DNA from: JANNHP01 sp031404455
GTDB taxonomy: Bacteria; Planctomycetota; JAJSAM01; JAJVHW01
Assembly: GCA_031404455.1 (NCBI GenBank)
Contig: JANNHP010000388.1
Location: forward strand, 1-32,989
Direction: 5' to 3'
DNA: 32,989 bases
Part shown: positions 24,246-32,741 of the stretch, piece by piece
Layout: the number at the start of each line of letters is the position of its first letter
How positions within the stretch are numbered: position 1 is the first letter of the stretch
Program-made: the position numbers and the translations under genes
Notes under the pieces: model-generated
The model's input: the letters and a program-made list of their open reading frames with translations, nothing else
Told to the model about the DNA's origin: nothing
Database searches by the model: none

Positions 24246-25309
24246 ACGGTCTCCAGCACCTTGCGCTGCCCCTTGCGGACGATCGTCGCCGTCACCTTCT
24301 CACCCGCCTTCACGCTCTCCAGCGCCGCGCGGACGTCGGGGGAGCCGCTCACCGGCTTGCCGTTCACGTCGAGGAGCACGTCGTGGCGCGCGAGGCCGAG
24401 CCGCTCGGCGAGCGAGCCGGCGACCACGGTGTCGACCACGATCCCGCCCGCACCGAGTTCGAGCTGATCGCGGAGCACCTCGGGCACCGGCGACCACTCG
24501 ACGCCGAGGACGGGCGTCTGCGCCGCGTCGAGTCGGAACGGCTCGAACGTCCCGCGGACACCGCCGGAGCCGTCGAAGAGCCGGACGCGCTTGTCGGGAT
24601 CGAGCCGCAGGACGAAGCGCCGCGCGGAGCCCGTGCCGAGCATCGGCTCGATGCGCTTCGCGATCTCGGGCTGCTCCTTCTTCAGCGTCTCGAAGTCCTT
24701 CGCCTCGAACGTCTGTTCGGGCGCGTCCTTGCCGTCCTGCACGGTGACTTTGACGCGACCGTCCTCCTCGAGCGCCCACGACGTCTTCCGGTCGTTCTCG
24801 AGGATCGAACCGCTCGACGCGCCGCGGACGGCGCCGCCGCGGAAGTCGAACGGCGGGATCGTCAGCCGGAAGTCGCGGCCCATCTCGCCGAAGCGTCTCC
24901 GCATCTCGTCCATCTCCCGCTCCATGCGGGCCTCGAGATCATCGAGCTGACGGAACGCGTCGTCGGAGCGCGCAGGCGTCTCGCCTTCTCGTCGCGCTCG
25001 CTCCTCGCCCGTGGCGAGCGTCTTCTTCGACCACTTCGGGCTCTGCAGCAACCGGAGCGCGGTGATCGCGCGGCGCGGATCGGTCTCGCGCGTGACCCGT
25101 TCCAGCTCGAGTCGGCCGGCGTCGCCGAGGGCGTAGAGGCTCTTCTCCGCGTCGCCGCGGACGGCGTCGTCGTCGGACATGAGCTGCGGGAGCAGACGCT
25201 CGACCGCGTCGCGGGGAGCCTCGTCGGCCGCACGCAGCGCGGCGGGAACGGCGAGGAGCGCCGCGGCTCCGCTCAGGGCGAGGGCTGTGATCGTGAGGGT
25301 GCGTCGCAT
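24239..25309 (-). CDS. Secreted or periplasmic PDZ-domain protein
   Basis: 356 residues. A cleavable signal peptide (MRRTLTITALALSGAAALL, then AALRAADE) precedes a helical region (about 30-105), a charged coil (about 110-145), a middle region with weak motifs, and a C-terminal PDZ domain (about 265-350) with GIVVDTVVAGSLAERLGLA and DVLLDVNGKPVSG. No protease triad is present, so it is a stand-alone PDZ protein rather than DegP. It probably binds the C-termini of envelope proteins. The ATG at 25309 is supported by GGAGGT 7 bases upstream. The stop codon TAG lies within the GTAG of a REP-like element. Function unassigned. Confidence 0.8.
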   Translation of the reverse strand: MRRTLTITALALSGAAALLAVPAALRAADEAPRDAVERLLPQLMSDDDAVRGDAEKSLYALGDAGRLELERVTRETDPRRAITALRLLQSPKWSKKTLATGEERARREGETPARSDDAFRQLDDLEARMEREMDEMRRRFGEMGRDFRLTIPPFDFRGGAVRGASSGSILENDRKTSWALEEDGRVKVTVQDGKDAPEQTFEAKDFETLKKEQPEIAKRIEPMLGTGSARRFVLRLDPDKRVRLFDGSGGVRGTFEPFRLDAAQTPVLGVEWSPVPEVLRDQLELGAGGIVVDTVVAGSLAERLGLARHDVLLDVNGKPVSGSPDVRAALESVKAGEKVTATIVRKGQRKVLETVR

Positions 25310-25424
25310 CGTGGACCTCCGTGGTTCGTCCCGGATCTCTACGAACTGAGACGCGCGGACACGAAAGCCGTGACCTGAACCGTGAGACGCACCGCCACCG
25401 AGGGACGAGAGGCCGATTGCAACC

Positions 25425-25525
25425 TCTCGGGAGGGGCGGACCCCCGTGTCCGCCCAGGTCCAGCCGGGAACGATGCGCGCGCCGATTTCACGTTGGGCGG
25501 GCACGGGGGCCCGCCCCTACCGAGA
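25425..25525 (+). repeat. Inverted pair of REP-like palindromes (copies C and D)
   Basis: Copy C (plus, 25425-25455): GGAG (25430-25433), then stem GGGCGGAC / GTCCGCCC around CCCCGT. Copy D (minus, 25495-25525): GTAG, then GGGCGGGC / GCCCGCCC around the same CCCCGT loop. Over 31 bases the copies differ at three positions; two of these are the paired stem bases (A with T in C, G with C in D), a compensatory change that keeps the hairpin. The rest of the 253-base gap between accA and the PDZ gene shows nothing else of note. Confidence 0.8.
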
Positions 25526-25562
25526 TCTCTTGCCCGCTGCGCCGTGATGAGCCGTTCCGGCC

Positions 25563-26537
<975 letters not shown>

Positions 26538-26675
26538 GCCGGGAATCTGGCCGGACGGGGGCCGGATTGGAAGAGGGAGTCGATGGCCGGCGAGATTCCC
26601 GGCCTATCGCGGAGGACGCCGATGTCGTGCGGACGCCGCCGCCGCGTGCGCGGCCGGCGCTCGTGCGGCCGAAAG

Positions 26676-26704
26676 TTGACCATCGCGGCGCGCGGCCCGA
26701 TTCT
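26676..26704 (+). promoter_or_regulatory. Candidate leaderless promoter of purL
   Basis: TTGACC (26676-26681), 17 bases, GATTCT (26699-26704), then CTCGGC and the TTG start at 26711. The -35 matches five of six consensus bases, the -10 three of six. It supports the choice of the TTG start over an in-frame GTG at 26663. Confidence 0.45.
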
Positions 26705-26710
26705 CTCGGC

Positions 26711-29605
26711 TTGGATCGCACGTTCGTCCAGGTCAGCGTCCGCGACGGGCTTCGCGACCCCGACTCCGAGAAGGCGCTGCGCGCCCTCGCCGAGTCGCTG
26801 CCGGTCGTTTCCGTGCGCTTCGTGCAGGGCTACGTCCTCGAAGGACTCTCGCAGGAGTCCGCCGGACGCCGCGCCGCCGACGAGGTGATCGGCGACCCCG
26901 TCACGCAGATCTGGTCGGTCGACGGCATCCCGGGCGGCGTCCCCGCCGACGCGACCGTCGTCTCCGTCCTTCGGCGTCCGGGCGTGATGGACCCCGTCGA
27001 GGCGAGCGTGAAGCGGGCGCTCGCGGCCGTCGGGCTCCCCGTCGAGTCGGTGCGGACCGTTCGGCGCTACGTCGTCCGCGGCTCGCGCGGCCGGATCGCG
27101 GAGGCGGATCTCGTCGCCGTCGCGCGGGAGCGTCTCGCCAACGAGGCGATCGAGGAGATCCACGCCGGCGTCGAGTTCGACACGCGGCCGGTCCATCCGG
27201 CGAAGTACCGCTTCCAGCGAACCGACGTGCCGCTTCGCGCTGCCTCCGACGACGACCTCGTCCGCATCTCGAAGGAGCGCACACTCTCGCTGTCGCTGCT
27301 CGAGATGCGTGCGATCCAGTCGTTCTTCAAGGATGCCGGCCGCGAACCGAGCGACGCCGAACTCGAGACGCTCGCACAGACGTGGTCCGAGCACTGCAAG
27401 CACAAGACGCTCGCGGGCGAGGTCCGATTCACCGGGCAGGGTGGGCCGCGGACTTACAAGAACCTGCTGAAGGAGACCGTCTTCGCGGCGACGAAGACGA
27501 TCAACCGCCCCGACTGCCTCTCGGTGTTCGTGGACAACGCCGGCGTCATCGCCTTCGACGAAAAGCACGGCGTCTGCATGAAAGTCGAGACGCACAACCA
27601 CCCGTCCGCGATCGAGCCGTACGGCGGCGCGGGCACGGGGATCGGCGGCGTCATCCGCGACGTGCTCGGCACCGGACTCGGCGCGCGGCCCTTCCTCAAC
27701 ACCGACGTCTTCTGCTTCGCGCCGCCGGACACGCCGGACGAGAAGGTGCCGAAAGGGTGTCTCCATCCCGCACGCCTGATGCACGGCGTCGTCGAGGGCG
27801 TGCGCGACTACGGCAACCGCATGGGCATCCCGACCGCGTCGGGCGGCCTCTTCTTCGATCCGCGCTACGTCGGCAACCCGATCGTCTTCTGCGGCACGCT
27901 CGGGATCATCCCGCGCGAACTCGTGAAGAAGGCCGCGCGGCCCGGCGACCGGATCATCGTCATCGGCGGACGCACGGGACGCGACGGCATCCACGGCGCC
28001 ACGTTCTCGTCCGTCGAACTGCACGAGGAGAGCGAGACGGTCAGCGCTGGCGCCGTCCAGATCGGCAACCCGATCGAGGAGAAGATGGTCCTCGACGCGT
28101 TGCTGCGCGCGCGCGACGAGGGACTCCTCCATGGACTCACCGACTGCGGCGCGGGCGGGCTCTCGTCGGCCGTCGGCGAGATGGGTGCCGAGACCGGTGC
28201 CGTCGTCGAACTCGCGCACGTGCCGCTCAAGTACCCCGGCCTTTCGTACTCCGAGATCTGGATCAGCGAGGCGCAGGAGCGCATGGTCCTCGCGGTGCCG
28301 CACGCGAACGTTGCGCGTCTGCGCGTCCTCTGCGCCGAGGAGCGCGTCGAGGTCACGGACCTCGGCGAGTTCACGGACGATGGCCATCTGCGCCTGACGT
28401 ACGGCGGAGAACCCGTCGCCGACCTGCCGATGGAGTTCATCCACGACGGCCTGCCGCGCACGCCGAGGAACGCCGAGTTCACGCCGCCCGCGCCGAAGCC
28501 GTTCCCGTGGAGCGACGCGTCGCACGATCTCGGCAAGGACCTGCGCGCGATCCTTTCGAGCTGGAACGTCTGCTCGAAGGAGTGGGTGATCCGCCAGTAC
28601 GACCACGAGGTCCAGGCGGGCAGCGCCGTGAAACCGCTCGTCGGACGCAAGCGCGACGGCCCGGGCGACGCATGCGTGATGACGCCGATCCCCGGGAACC
28701 CGCGCGGCGTGGCCGTCTCGTCCGGCATGAACCCGCGCCTGGGCGACCTCTCGCCGTACGACATGGCCGCGAACGCCGTCGACGAAGCGCTGCGCAACCT
28801 CTGCGCCGTCGGCGCGAATCCGCGCCGCGCCGCCATCCTCGACAACTTCTCGTGGGGCAATTGCAGCAAGCCGGACCGGCTCGGATCGCTCGTGCTCGCC
28901 GCCGAAGCGCTCCGCGACGTCGCCGTCGCCTACGGCACTCCGTTCGTCTCCGGCAAGGACTCGCTCAACAACGAGTACATGGTGGACGGCCGCTCGATCG
29001 TCATCCCGCCGACGCTGCTCGTCTCGGCGTTCTGCGTGGTGGACGACGTGCGGAAGTGCGTCACGATGGATCTGAAAGAGGCGGGGAACCTGCTCTTCGT
29101 CGTCGGCGTGACGCGAGACGAGATGGGCGGCAGCCACTTCGGGTTCGTGCGCGGCGCCGACGGTGGCGCCGCTCCGCGCGTTCGCACCGACGAGGGCCTC
29201 GCGGCGTTCGACTCACTGCACGCCGCGATCTCCGCGGGACTCGTCCGCGCGTGCCACGACCTCTCCGAAGGCGGACTCGCAGTGACGCTCGCCGAGATGG
29301 CGTTCGCGGGCTGCCGCGGCGTCGACGCGTCGCTCGTGCAGGTGCCGTTCGAAGAGAGCGGGGACGGCGGCGTCCGCGACGAGATCCTCCTCTTCTCCGA
29401 GAGCCCCAGTCGCTTCGTCTGCGAGGTGCGCGAGAGGGACGCCGCCGCGTTCGCAGCCGCGCTCCGCGGCGTCCCCCACGCGCGCGTCGGGCACGTGACG
29501 ACGTCGGATCGCGTCGTCGTCCGCGGACTCCGCGGCGCGCCCGCGATCGACGAACCGATCGACAGGCTCCGCGAGGCGTTCGTCGCACCTCTTCGGAACG
29601 GGTGA
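26711..29605 (+). CDS. purL: Phosphoribosylformylglycinamidine synthase, PurS-like domain fused to PurL
   Basis: 964 residues from the TTG at 26711. Catalyses ATP-dependent amidation of FGAR to FGAM in purine synthesis, with ammonia supplied by PurQ. Residues 3-73 and 78-155 are two PurS-like repeats (FVQVSVRDGLRDPDSEKALR and ATVVSVLRRPGVMDPVEASV), matching the PurS-dimer-like N-domain of large PurL. The synthetase part has TWSEHCKHK (His228), KVETHNHPSA and GGAGTGIGGVIRD, and a second AIRS-like half with GKDSLNNEY. There is no C-terminal glutaminase; purQ, 97 bases downstream, supplies it. The fusion is thus intermediate between the PurS/PurL/PurQ trio and the large single-chain enzyme. The start is uncertain: 26663 (GTG) is possible, but the fold begins at about 26720. 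Confidence 0.94.
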   Translation: MDRTFVQVSVRDGLRDPDSEKALRALAESLPVVSVRFVQGYVLEGLSQESAGRRAADEVIGDPVTQIWSVDGIPGGVPADATVVSVLRRPGVMDPVEASVKRALAAVGLPVESVRTVRRYVVRGSRGRIAEADLVAVARERLANEAIEEIHAGVEFDTRPVHPAKYRFQRTDVPLRAASDDDLVRISKERTLSLSLLEMRAIQSFFKDAGREPSDAELETLAQTWSEHCKHKTLAGEVRFTGQGGPRTYKNLLKETVFAATKTINRPDCLSVFVDNAGVIAFDEKHGVCMKVETHNHPSAIEPYGGAGTGIGGVIRDVLGTGLGARPFLNTDVFCFAPPDTPDEKVPKGCLHPARLMHGVVEGVRDYGNRMGIPTASGGLFFDPRYVGNPIVFCGTLGIIPRELVKKAARPGDRIIVIGGRTGRDGIHGATFSSVELHEESETVSAGAVQIGNPIEEKMVLDALLRARDEGLLHGLTDCGAGGLSSAVGEMGAETGAVVELAHVPLKYPGLSYSEIWISEAQERMVLAVPHANVARLRVLCAEERVEVTDLGEFTDDGHLRLTYGGEPVADLPMEFIHDGLPRTPRNAEFTPPAPKPFPWSDASHDLGKDLRAILSSWNVCSKEWVIRQYDHEVQAGSAVKPLVGRKRDGPGDACVMTPIPGNPRGVAVSSGMNPRLGDLSPYDMAANAVDEALRNLCAVGANPRRAAILDNFSWGNCSKPDRLGSLVLAAEALRDVAVAYGTPFVSGKDSLNNEYMVDGRSIVIPPTLLVSAFCVVDDVRKCVTMDLKEAGNLLFVVGVTRDEMGGSHFGFVRGADGGAAPRVRTDEGLAAFDSLHAAISAGLVRACHDLSEGGLAVTLAEMAFAGCRGVDASLVQVPFEESGDGGVRDEILLFSESPSRFVCEVRERDAAAFAAALRGVPHARVGHVTTSDRVVVRGLRGAPAIDEPIDRLREAFVAPLRNG

Positions 29606-29664
29606 GCATGCAGAGACAACGTCGATGCACAGCGAACGGGCACGGTCCCGGACGAAGGACGGGA

Positions 29665-29691
29665 GCCGAACTCGCCGGGGGCGAGTTCGGC
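29665..29691 (+). promoter_or_regulatory. Perfect 12-bp hairpin just before purQ
   Basis: GCCGAACTCGCC (29665-29676), loop GGG, GGCGAGTTCGGC (29680-29691), ending 11 bases before the purQ start. No T run follows and no ribosome-binding site is visible in AGTGGCCCCAG. It may control purQ translation or purL mRNA stability, or be another kind of palindromic repeat. It lacks the GTAG foot of the REP-like copies. Confidence 0.5.
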
Positions 29692-29702
29692 AGTGGCCCC
29701 AG

Positions 29703-30479
29703 ATGAACGCACCCAAGGCGCTCGTGATGCGATCCGCGGGCACGAACTGCGAGCGCGAGACGGCGCACGCGCTGACCCGCGCGGGCGCGCAGGTCGACAT
29801 CGTCCACCTCGGTCAGTTCCTCGAGTCGCCCGAGAGGCTCCGCGCGTACCGCATCGTCGTCTTCCCCGGCGGCTTCAGCTACGGCGACGACATCGCATCG
29901 GGCGTCGTGTTCGGTGCCGAGATGCGGAACCGCGTCACGCCGGAACTGCGCCGGATGATCTCGGACGGGGCACTCGTCCTCGGCATCTGCAACGGCTTCC
30001 AGATCCTCGTCCGCGCGGGCCTGCTCCCCGCGACCGCCGACTCCGGCGGCGCGCAGGAAGCGACGCTCGCGCCGAACCTCACGGGCCGCTACGAGTGCCG
30101 CTGGATCCGCCTCGAAGTGACGACCGACCGCTGTGCCTTCCTGACGAAGGGCGAGACGTTCGACGTCCCCGTCGCGCACGCCGAGGGCCGCTTCGTCACG
30201 AAGGACGAGTCGGTTCGCACTCGAATGCGGGCCGCCGGTCAGTTGGCTCTACGTTATGTCGACGCCGAAGGCGGCGACGCCGAGTACCCGTGGAACCCGA
30301 GCGGCACCGAGGACGGCGTCGCGGGCGTCTGCGACCCGACCGGCCGCGTCCTCGGACTCATGCCGCACCCCGAGCGCAACGTCGAGGCCTGGCACCATCC
30401 CGACTGGACGCTCGGCACGACGCCCGCCGAGGGCGCGGGGCTCAGCCTGTTCCGGAACGCGGTTCGCGCGGCGCGGTAG
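29703..30479 (+). CDS. purQ: Phosphoribosylformylglycinamidine synthase glutaminase subunit PurQ
   Basis: 258 residues. Class I glutamine amidotransferase that feeds ammonia to PurL. Cys96 (LGICNGFQ), His222 and Glu224 (MPHPER) form the catalytic triad; GFSYGDDIASGVV forms part of the oxyanion and interface region. The ATG at 29703 (MNAPKALVMRSAGTNCERE) matches the family start. Length exceeds the approximately 225 of the small PurQ, closer to forms that partner PurS-fused PurL. The last 66 bases, from GCACGA to the TAG and one base beyond, recur downstream at 31090-31155. The gene follows purL with a 97-base gap containing a strong hairpin. Confidence 0.95.
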   Translation: MNAPKALVMRSAGTNCERETAHALTRAGAQVDIVHLGQFLESPERLRAYRIVVFPGGFSYGDDIASGVVFGAEMRNRVTPELRRMISDGALVLGICNGFQILVRAGLLPATADSGGAQEATLAPNLTGRYECRWIRLEVTTDRCAFLTKGETFDVPVAHAEGRFVTKDESVRTRMRAAGQLALRYVDAEGGDAEYPWNPSGTEDGVAGVCDPTGRVLGLMPHPERNVEAWHHPDWTLGTTPAEGAGLSLFRNAVRAAR

Positions 30480-30480
30480 A
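30415..30480 (+). repeat. Direct repeat, left copy (3' end of purQ)
   Basis: This 66-bp segment, the coding end of purQ with its TAG, matches 31090-31155 at 63 of 66 positions, in the same orientation. The three differences are single-base changes (C to G, T to G, C to G). It could be the left attachment site of a small inserted island carrying the toxin-antitoxin pair. Confidence 0.85.
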
Positions 30481-30489
30481 CGTCGCCGA

Positions 30490-30822
30490 CTACGCGGCCA
30501 AGCCGAGCCACAGCATCAGCGCCCGGCTGACGCGCTGAAGATGTTCATCCTCGATGCGTCCGATCGACTGCCCGATGCGGCCTCGCGGCACGGAGACGAG
30601 CTTGTCCACCATGATCTGCGACACCGAACGCAATCCGTTGCCCGCCGAGGGATCGACGGTGATCCGGAACAACGGCAGGTCCATGACTTTCGAGGTCAGA
30701 GGCGCCAGCGTGAGGCTTGGGTGCGTCTCGTTGAACGTGTCGGCCTGCACGACCAGCGCCGGTCGCGGCTTGCCGTAGTCGCCCGGCAGCACGACGGTCA
30801 CGACGTCGCCGCGGCGGATCAC
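30490..30822 (-). CDS. mazF: MazF/PemK-type endoribonuclease toxin
   Basis: 110 residues. MazF-family toxins cleave mRNA at short specific sites when the antitoxin is lost. The N-terminus has RGDVVTVVLPGDYGKPRPAL, with the conserved RGDV and KPRPALVVQ beta-strand motifs, then LAPLTS, a strand with RITVDPSAGNGL, and QIMVDKLVSVPRGRIGQSIG, which matches the dimer helix region. The GTG at 30822 overlaps the antitoxin TGA by four bases (GTGA), so the two are translationally coupled and the antitoxin is made first. The gene ends 9 bases from the end of the left purQ repeat, in the opposite direction to purQ. Target sequence is unknown. Confidence 0.92.
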   Translation of the reverse strand: MIRRGDVVTVVLPGDYGKPRPALVVQADTFNETHPSLTLAPLTSKVMDLPLFRITVDPSAGNGLRSVSQIMVDKLVSVPRGRIGQSIGRIEDEHLQRVSRALMLWLGLAA

Positions 30823-31049
30823 GCCGTCCAGCCGTCGGTGTCAGCGACCTTCTCGATCCAGTCGAGGGTCTCTTTCTCGAGCCGCTTGTTCCCCGCGGCG
30901 ACAAGACTCTGCCTGCGGCACTCCGCTGCAAACCCCGGCGCCCGCGTGTCCGGGACCCAGAGCTGAACCAGCCGGAAGCCGGCGCGTCGCATCCGGTCTC
31001 GGTAGCGCTGGACGTGCTTGCCCCCGCGCGCGGCGTGGTTCTTCGGCAT
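30819..31049 (-). CDS. MazE-like antitoxin (DUF3018-type)
   Basis: 76 residues from the ATG at 31049 (MPKNHAARGG). The body matches the DUF3018 MazE-like antitoxins: VQRYRDRMRRAGFRLVQLW, PDTRAPGFAAECRRQS and the end WIEKVADTDGWTA. The antitoxin would bind and block the MazF toxin and probably repress its own promoter. A TTG at 31058 gives three extra residues, but ATG is preferred. No Shine-Dalgarno sequence is present. Instead a -10-like CATATT lies 7 bases upstream, with TTGCGC 17 bases further, so the message may be leaderless. The gene overlaps mazF by four bases. Confidence 0.88.
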   Translation of the reverse strand: MPKNHAARGGKHVQRYRDRMRRAGFRLVQLWVPDTRAPGFAAECRRQSLVAAGNKRLEKETLDWIEKVADTDGWTA

Positions 31050-31071
31050 GACATGCAATATGACATGTCAT
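31048..31071 (-). promoter_or_regulatory. Candidate operator of the toxin-antitoxin operon
   Basis: ATGACATGTCAT (31060-31071) is a perfect 12-bp palindrome. ATGACATG is repeated at 31048-31055 and 31060-31067, 12 bp apart. The palindrome overlaps the -10-like box (31057-31062) and the spacer to the -35-like TTGCGC (31080-31085), and the second half-repeat overlaps the start codon. This is the expected place for binding by an antitoxin or antitoxin-toxin complex. It is an AT-richer island in GC-rich DNA. Confidence 0.5.
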
Positions 31072-31085
31072 CGATCCGGGCGCAA
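31057..31085 (-). promoter_or_regulatory. Candidate promoter of the toxin-antitoxin operon
   Basis: On the minus strand: TTGCGC (-35, 31080-31085), 17 bases, CATATT (-10, 31057-31062), then 7 bases to the ATG at 31049. The -35 lies only four bases from the right purQ repeat. Confidence 0.4.
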
Positions 31086-31089
31086 GCCA

Positions 31090-31155
31090 GCACGACGCCC
31101 GCCGAGGGCGCGGGGCTCAGCGTGTTCCGGAACGCGGTGCGGGCGGCGCGGTAGA
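31090..31155 (+). repeat. Direct repeat, right copy (purQ 3'-end remnant)
   Basis: Second copy of the last 66 bp of purQ, 63 of 66 identical, stop codon included, but with no purQ sequence upstream of it. The 609 bp between the copies hold only the toxin-antitoxin operon and its control region. It ends 20 bases before the stop of the next gene (31176). Confidence 0.85.
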
Positions 31156-31175
31156 GCGCCGCGTCTCCGAACTCA

Positions 31176-31763
31176 TCATCCGCCGAAGAGTCGCTTCCAT
31201 AGCGACGGCGCCTTCCCGCGTCGCGGCGAAGATCGTCGCGATGCGACAAGCACTTCGAAGGGCGTGTCGCCTGCGCCCGAGATGTCCTCGTCGTGGCGGT
31301 ATCCGCAGAGCGACTTCGCCAGCTCGACCGGCACGTCGAACGTGTAGTCGGCATCTCCTCGCGCCTGCTCGACATGGAGGCTCTCCCGAATCCCGGCGAA
31401 TGCGGCGGGGGGATCGCCTTCGATCTCCAGGTGCTCTTCGGTTTCTCTCTGTGCGTCGTGGAGCACCGACCAGATCCGACGACCGTCCCTCCAACCGCTC
31501 GCGGCGCTCACCATGACGTGTTCTTCGACGAAGCACGTGACGACATCGCACCCGGTCGACAGTGAGGTCAGGACGCGTTCCGAGCTGAGTCGACCAACCG
31601 CCCCGCTGCTGACGACGACGTGCCACCCACCTGGGAGTTCGGCCACGACAAACGGGGACTCGGCGAGCTCCTCCCGGACGCCGGTCGCGCGGAGTCCAAG
31701 CACGCCGAGGATCTCGTCCCGAGCACGACCTCGCACTGCGACCCAGAACCCGGCGTAGCCCAC
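31176..31763 (-). CDS. Protein of unknown function
   Basis: 195 residues, not recognised. Probably soluble: no signal peptide or membrane helix. Features are GGWHVVVSSGAVGRLSSE, CDVVTCFVEEHVMVSAASGW, and FDVPVELAKSLCGYRHDE near the C-terminus, then a basic tail. The start is a GTG at 31763 with GGGAGG 11 bases upstream, a weak spacing. It lies between the right purQ repeat and prmC, with 96 bases to prmC. Amino-acid composition is balanced and the frame is long for the region, supporting a real gene. An immunity-like or accessory role is possible, but nothing in the sequence proves it. Confidence 0.65.
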   Translation of the reverse strand: MGYAGFWVAVRGRARDEILGVLGLRATGVREELAESPFVVAELPGGWHVVVSSGAVGRLSSERVLTSLSTGCDVVTCFVEEHVMVSAASGWRDGRRIWSVLHDAQRETEEHLEIEGDPPAAFAGIRESLHVEQARGDADYTFDVPVELAKSLCGYRHDEDISGAGDTPFEVLVASRRSSPRRGKAPSLWKRLFGG

Positions 31764-31859
31764 GTTTTCGGCGGCCTCCCGGGCCGAAGCGTACGCGGGC
31801 GACGAGGCACGAAGCTCGTGAAAGCCCGGTGCTTCATAGTTGTCACCGCAGACCGACTG

Positions 31860-32723
31860 TCAGGAGCGGGTCGCACGTACGACGCGCTGTAGGCCGGCGA
31901 GATCCAGTGCGATCCCAACGTCAAGCCAGTCCAGCGAGTAGCCCGTCGCCGCGGCGATCGGCTCAGACACCGTCCCCGACAACTCCAGCAACAGAGCGCC
32001 GCCCGACCTTACGAACCTCGCCGCCCCCTCCGCGATCCGCCGGTACACCGCCGGCACGTCGTCCACGAACAACGCCATCGCCGGCTCGAACAGGATCTCC
32101 GGGTCGAACTCTTCGTCGCGGCGGACGTACGGCGGATTGCTGACGACGACATCCACGCTGCCCGGCGCCAGGACGCCGACGAGCGGCGCGAAAAGGTCGC
32201 CGAGGTACAGATGAACGCGCGACTCCACGCCGTGCCGCCGCACGTTCTCGCGGGCGACGTCGAGCGCCGCGGGCGAGAGATCGACGGCGTGAACGGTCGC
32301 CGACGGGACCTCCTTCGCGATCGCGACCGCGATGCAGCCCGTGCCGGTGCCGATGTCCACGACGACCGGACGCTCGATGCCGCGCAGCACCTTCACCGCC
32401 TCCTCGACGAGCCTCTCCGTCTCGGGACGCGGCGAGAGCGTGTCCGCCGTGACTTTGAACTCGAGCGACCAGAACTCCGCGCGGCCGAGGATCTGCGCCA
32501 TCGGAACGCGCTTCGCGCGTTCCGCTAGAAGCGCGTCGAAACGACGCGCCTCATCTTCACTCAGCAGACGCTCCGGTTCGAGCGAGAGGCGCTCGCGCCG
32601 CACGCCGAGCGTCTCGGCGAGGAGCAACGCGGCGTCGAGGCCGGGACTCGACACGCCCGCAGCCGCGAGTCGCGCGCGGGCCGAACGGAGCGCGTCGCGG
32701 ACGTCCATCGGGCTAGCCGCCAT
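31860..32723 (-). CDS. prmC: Peptide chain release factor N5-glutamine methyltransferase
   Basis: 287 residues. PrmC (HemK) methylates the Gln of the GGQ motif in release factors RF1 and RF2 using S-adenosylmethionine. The helical N-terminal domain (about 1-75) binds the release factor. The Rossmann domain has LSPRPETERLVE (97-108), DIGTGTGCIAVAIA (123-136, cofactor loop) and the catalytic NPPY (196-199). The start ATG at 32723 gives MAASPMDVRD; another ATG at 32708 would shorten it by five residues. A weak AGGGCGG precedes 32723. Commonly prfA lies upstream, but here the next upstream gene is an unrelated fragment and a REP-like palindrome lies between. Confidence 0.94.
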   Translation of the reverse strand: MAASPMDVRDALRSARARLAAAGVSSPGLDAALLLAETLGVRRERLSLEPERLLSEDEARRFDALLAERAKRVPMAQILGRAEFWSLEFKVTADTLSPRPETERLVEEAVKVLRGIERPVVVDIGTGTGCIAVAIAKEVPSATVHAVDLSPAALDVARENVRRHGVESRVHLYLGDLFAPLVGVLAPGSVDVVVSNPPYVRRDEEFDPEILFEPAMALFVDDVPAVYRRIAEGAARFVRSGGALLLELSGTVSEPIAAATGYSLDWLDVGIALDLAGLQRVVRATRS

Positions 32724-32741
32724 GTGACCGCCCTTGCCTTC

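Noticed and set aside
25310..25424. Extended N-terminus of the PDZ protein beginning at 25504
   Set aside because: The extension would run through the REP-like pair, and the ATG at 25309 has a GGAGGT site and starts a typical signal peptide.
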